64,000 bases of DNA from positions 24,646 through 88,645 of the forward strand of contig DASXWQ010000074.1 of assembly GCA_036503555.1 (NCBI GenBank). The letters are read 5' to 3'. The DNA is from Actinocatenispora sp036503555. Lineage in GTDB: Bacteria > Actinomycetota > Actinomycetes > Mycobacteriales > Micromonosporaceae. Every line of letters begins with the position of its first letter. Within the stretch, counting starts at the first letter, position 1. Of this stretch, positions 63,186 to 64,000 are shown one piece after another. A model generated the notes under the pieces. That model searched no databases, was not told where the DNA came from, and saw nothing but the letters and a program-made list of their open reading frames with translations. The position numbers and the translations under genes were made by a program.

Positions 63186-64000
63186 CGGCTCGACAGGTAC
63201 CGGGCGCCGAGCGCACGCAGGCGCTCGTGCACCCCGTCGTACGCGGTGGGTCTGCCCAGGTACCGCTTGGCGACCTTGGCGACCATCGTGTAGTTGGTGT
63301 CGACGACGTTGCCGACCGGCGCCTGCCCGGCCTGCGCGACGAGCTGGTACGCGTCGAGCGTGTCCAGCCCGGTCAGCTCGGCGGTCCAGGTGACCAGGTC
63401 GTGCTGGCTGATCCGGAACGCGTCCTCCAGCGGCCGTGCGGATCCGGTGGACATCAGGTGGTCGTAGGATTCGAGCCGGGGCCACGGGGTTCAGACGCCC
63501 TTGACGATGACGACGGCGACGACGGTGTTCATCGCGGCCTCGACGGCCGCCCCGGTCACCTCGCCCTCGCCCTGCCGGCAGTGTCCGTCGCCGATCGCGA
63601 ACAGCGCACCGTCCACATTGACTCCGATGTAGACGGTCACGCCGGCGCGCAGCTCCGGGGTGTCCATGTTGCCGCCGTGCGCGTCGGGCGTGATCGTCAG
63701 CTTCGCCTCGCCGGCCGCGGGCGCCACACCGACGGTGCCGTGCATGGGGTCGAGCGGCATCTCGACGGTGTAGTCGGACCGGCTCGCCCGGTACCGGACG
63801 ATGCCGGCCGCGGCGTCCACCTCGTACTTCCAGACGCGTTCCTCCAGCGGGGCCTGGAGGGTCGCGGTGGTGTGCGTGCCGGTGAGCGCGCCGAAGTGCG
63901 GAAGCGTGGTGGTGACCGCCCAGTCCCGCGCGGGCGCGATGTCGACGAAGTGCAGCGCCAGCGTGTCGCCGGGCTCGGCACCCTCGACGTGGAACGGGCC
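63182..64000 (-). pseudogene. Acetamidase/formamidase family gene interrupted by in-frame TGA (N-terminus off window)
   Basis: The frame runs from the window edge (GPFHVEGAEPGDTLALHF, family motif) through EMPLDPMHGTVGVAP, AHGGNMDTPELRAG and FAIGDGHCRQGEGEVTG, to a TGA at 63491-63493. The same frame then continues TPWPRLESYDHLMSTGSA, RPLEDAFRISQHDLVTW and NVVDTNYTMVAKVAKRYLG, which is the normal family C-terminus. A single base change (from TGG or CGA) explains the stop; no frameshift is needed. Enzymes of this family hydrolyse short amides to ammonia. A sequencing error or readthrough cannot be excluded. Confidence 0.82.

Noticed and set aside
63491..63493. Selenocysteine codon in the acetamidase gene
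   Set aside because: No Sec-containing member of this family is known to me, the stop is not at an active-site position, and no SECIS-like hairpin was recognised just downstream; nonsense mutation is simpler.

Overview
The window is chromosomal DNA of a very GC-rich actinobacterium. Evidence: extreme G/C at third codon positions, frequent GTG starts, LppU-type Pro/Gly-rich membrane proteins, FadE5, a SpoIIE-type phosphatase, a mycothiol-type maleylpyruvate isomerase domain, GtrA and a polyprenol-phosphate mannose synthase. Many genes appear leaderless, with a TANNNT box 5-8 nt before the start codon. A Micromonosporales-like host is my best guess, but sequence alone cannot fix the genus. I see no rRNA, tRNA, CRISPR array, transposase or prophage. 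Gene density is high and short overlaps (ATGA, GTGA) define many operons.

Layout. 1-4.0 kb: an edge-truncated YbjN-like protein, DUF6457, a MobA-like nucleotidyltransferase back to back with fdhD, and a DUF4192 protein. 4.2-9 kb: two acetyltransferases, a fructosamine-kinase-like protein, a hydrolase lipoprotein and an AAA ATPase. 8.9-11.5 kb: a TetR/hydrolase pair with its operator, preceded by a split RibD-like reductase/deaminase pair. 11.5-16.7 kb: a small membrane protein, a divergent cold-shock protein, an ArsR-peptide deformylase operon with twin operators, an MFS transporter with a DUF6314 protein, and two paralogous Pro/Gly-rich membrane proteins. 16.9-24.6 kb: a PHP-UvrD fusion helicase, an AAC(6')-like acetyltransferase, two lipoproteins and a two-component system. 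24.6-30.4 kb: palindromic repeats, aroG with an aromatic leader peptide and attenuator, an IlvD/Edd dehydratase, another Pro/Gln-rich membrane protein and a DinB-like protein.

30.5-39.6 kb: a small ORF overlapping two dynamin-like GTPase genes with very long disordered segments, a conserved unknown, and a divergent pair of orphan ORFs. 39.6-43.2 kb: a heterodimeric 2-oxoacid dehydrogenase operon (E1 alpha, E1 beta, E2) closed by a strong terminator. 43.4-48.6 kb: a 45-aa protein, a third 4-Cys Pro-rich membrane protein, a thioredoxin/NHL protein, and a Tet(M)-type ribosome-protection GTPase with an overlapping upstream ORF. 48.6-50.8 kb: the pxpBCA 5-oxoprolinase operon. 50.9-59.3 kb: a lipoprotein, an acetyltransferase with a degenerate histidine phosphatase, DUF6458, FadE5, a SpoIIE phosphatase, an RlpA-like protein, a Ppm-type glycosyltransferase and an S66 peptidase. 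59.3-64 kb: a questin-oxidase-like gene under a MerR-type promoter, a GtrA/nucleotidyltransferase/DinB operon, a GOLPH3-like gene, and an acetamidase gene broken by an in-frame TGA at the window edge.

The strongest regulatory signals are the aroG leader (Tyr, Trp and Phe codons followed by a 15-bp stem and a terminator), three operator-promoter overlaps (TetR, ArsR and MerR type), and the upstream ORF of the ribosome-protection gene. Product calls rest on motif recognition by eye. No database search was run.
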